DNA of 5,388 nt from Pseudomonadota bacterium (lineage in GTDB: Bacteria > Pseudomonadota > Alphaproteobacteria > UBA2136 > UBA6156): positions 1 to 5,388 of the forward strand of contig RFNJ01000065.1 in NCBI GenBank assembly GCA_009927255.1, read 5' to 3'. Under the pieces are notes generated by a model. That model ran no database searches. It was not told the DNA's origin and worked only from the letters and a program-made list of their open reading frames with translations. Within the stretch, counting starts at the first letter, position 1, and each line of letters opens with the position of its first letter. The position numbers and the translations under genes were made by a program. Positions 4,935 to 5,388 of the stretch are shown piece after piece.

Positions 4935-5282
4935 TTATTTCTTAATCTTATTTTTCTCCCCCACCCACTGAAACCGCCCCATCTCAATCTTCCCATCCTT
5001 ATCAAAAACCACCCCTTCATCCTCCAGCATCACCCGCTGCAAATCATCGCCACCACCGCGCGAAAGCGAATAACTAATCTCCCCCAGCCGGTTCACCACC
5101 CGCTGCCACGGCGTCTTGCATGTGGGCGGCAGCAAGCCGTTAATCGCCGCCAAAGCATAGCCCACCTGCCGCGCCGCCGCCGGCGCCCCCGCCAACCGCG
5201 CCACCTGCCCATAGGTCGCCACCTTGCCCTTAGGGATTTTCCGCACCACCGCATAAACCCGCTGCCTAAAATTCTGCACCAT
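4935..5282 (-). CDS. Alkyltransferase-like protein (ATL, MGMT family)
   Basis: ATL proteins bind O6-alkylguanine in DNA by base flipping, as alkylguanine transferases do, but cannot remove the alkyl group; they flag the lesion for nucleotide excision repair. The 115-residue protein corresponds to the C-terminal DNA-binding domain only. In place of the transferase motif PCHRV it has PWQRV (58-62), with W59 at the reactive-cysteine position. Y24 in TYG and R38 in AARQVG match the base-flipping tyrosine and the arginine finger. Q60 replaces the more usual histidine. A cysteine at 55 lies outside the active-site motif. ATG at 5282 is chosen because it sits 6 nt after a TATGTT box and matches the rpoN start; GTG at 5279 is the alternative. 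There is no Shine-Dalgarno. It converges on the permease gene. Confidence 0.9.
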   Translation of the reverse strand: MVQNFRQRVYAVVRKIPKGKVATYGQVARLAGAPAAARQVGYALAAINGLLPPTCKTPWQRVVNRLGEISYSLSRGGGDDLQRVMLEDEGVVFDKDGKIEMGRFQWVGEKNKIKK

Positions 5283-5288
5283 GCAAAA

Positions 5289-5317
5289 AACATAAAGCAA
5301 ACCAAGCCAATTGCCTA
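5289..5317 (-). promoter_or_regulatory. Putative promoter for leaderless ATL transcript
   Basis: On the minus strand TAGGCA (5317-5312, four of six bases of the -35 consensus) and TATGTT (5294-5289) are 17 nt apart, the ideal spacing. Six bases later comes the ATG, so transcription should start at the first codon. Box, spacer and first codons closely match those of rpoN. Confidence 0.5.
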
Positions 5318-5320
5318 TCC

Positions 5321-5388
5321 CTCGGTGTCACCCCGGGGCATGGCTGGGCCGATTTTTTTCTATCAAAAAATCGGGGCGCCCAGCCTGA
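5321..5388. repeat. Nested palindromic repeat with A/T core, cut by window end
   Basis: Positions 5321-5351 repeat 2168-2198 exactly and 5375-5388 repeat 2220-2233 exactly. The inner arms GGCTGGGC (5342-5349)/GCCCAGCC (5378-5385) pair. The core is CGATTTTTT (5350-5358)/AAAAAATCG (5365-5373) with loop TCTATC and an unpaired GGGC (5374-5377). The core matches the element at 285-350, while the arms match the element at 2173-2246. The outer right arm lies beyond the window. The element sits upstream of the ATL gene, beginning 4 bp from its candidate -35. Confidence 0.75.

Overview
The window reads as chromosomal DNA from a bacterium, most likely a proteobacterium. A proteobacterial-type sigma-54 factor, a RuvC resolvase, a cytochrome b561 joined to a YceI domain (the yceJ-yceI pair of enterobacteria), an OppB/DppB-type permease and an alkyltransferase-like protein are all present. 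Intergenic palindromes with a CCCAGC-GAAG-GCTGGG type core look like the dispersed repeats common in Alphaproteobacteria. I lean to that class with low-to-moderate confidence and cannot name a genus.

Layout, left to right. Positions 1-432 hold no convincing gene. They carry two tandem long-stem inverted repeats (47-112 and 163-220), an 11-bp tandem duplication, an A/T-cored nested hairpin (285-350) and a run of 7-bp and 8-bp tandem repeats that runs into the end of rpoN. Then follow rpoN (433-1926, minus) and a 332-bp spacer (1927-2258) with an almost G-free tract, mutually exclusive hairpins and two palindromic repeats. Next come ruvC (2259-2774, minus) and, overlapping it by 4 bp, a b561-YceI fusion gene (2771-3868, minus). 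After a 79-bp divergent spacer comes a lone peptide/nickel-type ABC permease (3948-4916, plus). It converges on an alkyltransferase-like DNA repair gene (4935-5282, minus). The window ends inside another copy of the palindromic repeat (5321-5388).

How the genes fit together. The fusion gene and ruvC form a translationally coupled pair. The other genes look monocistronic and functionally unrelated. ruvC lacks ruvA/ruvB, rpoN lacks its usual lptB/hpf neighbours, and the permease lacks its partner permease, ATPases and binding protein within the window.

Three signals stand out. First, a modular family of nested hairpins has swapped cores and paired-base changes that keep the stems. Second, rpoN, the permease and the alkyltransferase-like gene have no Shine-Dalgarno but a TATNNT box 5-6 nt before the ATG, which suggests leaderless mRNAs. 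rpoN and the alkyltransferase-like gene even share a near-identical 24-nt start region. Third, the plus strand is strongly C-rich over G in coding DNA of both orientations and in non-coding DNA. The minus-strand genes use G-ending codons and the plus-strand gene uses C-ending codons, as expected for a strong replication-strand bias.
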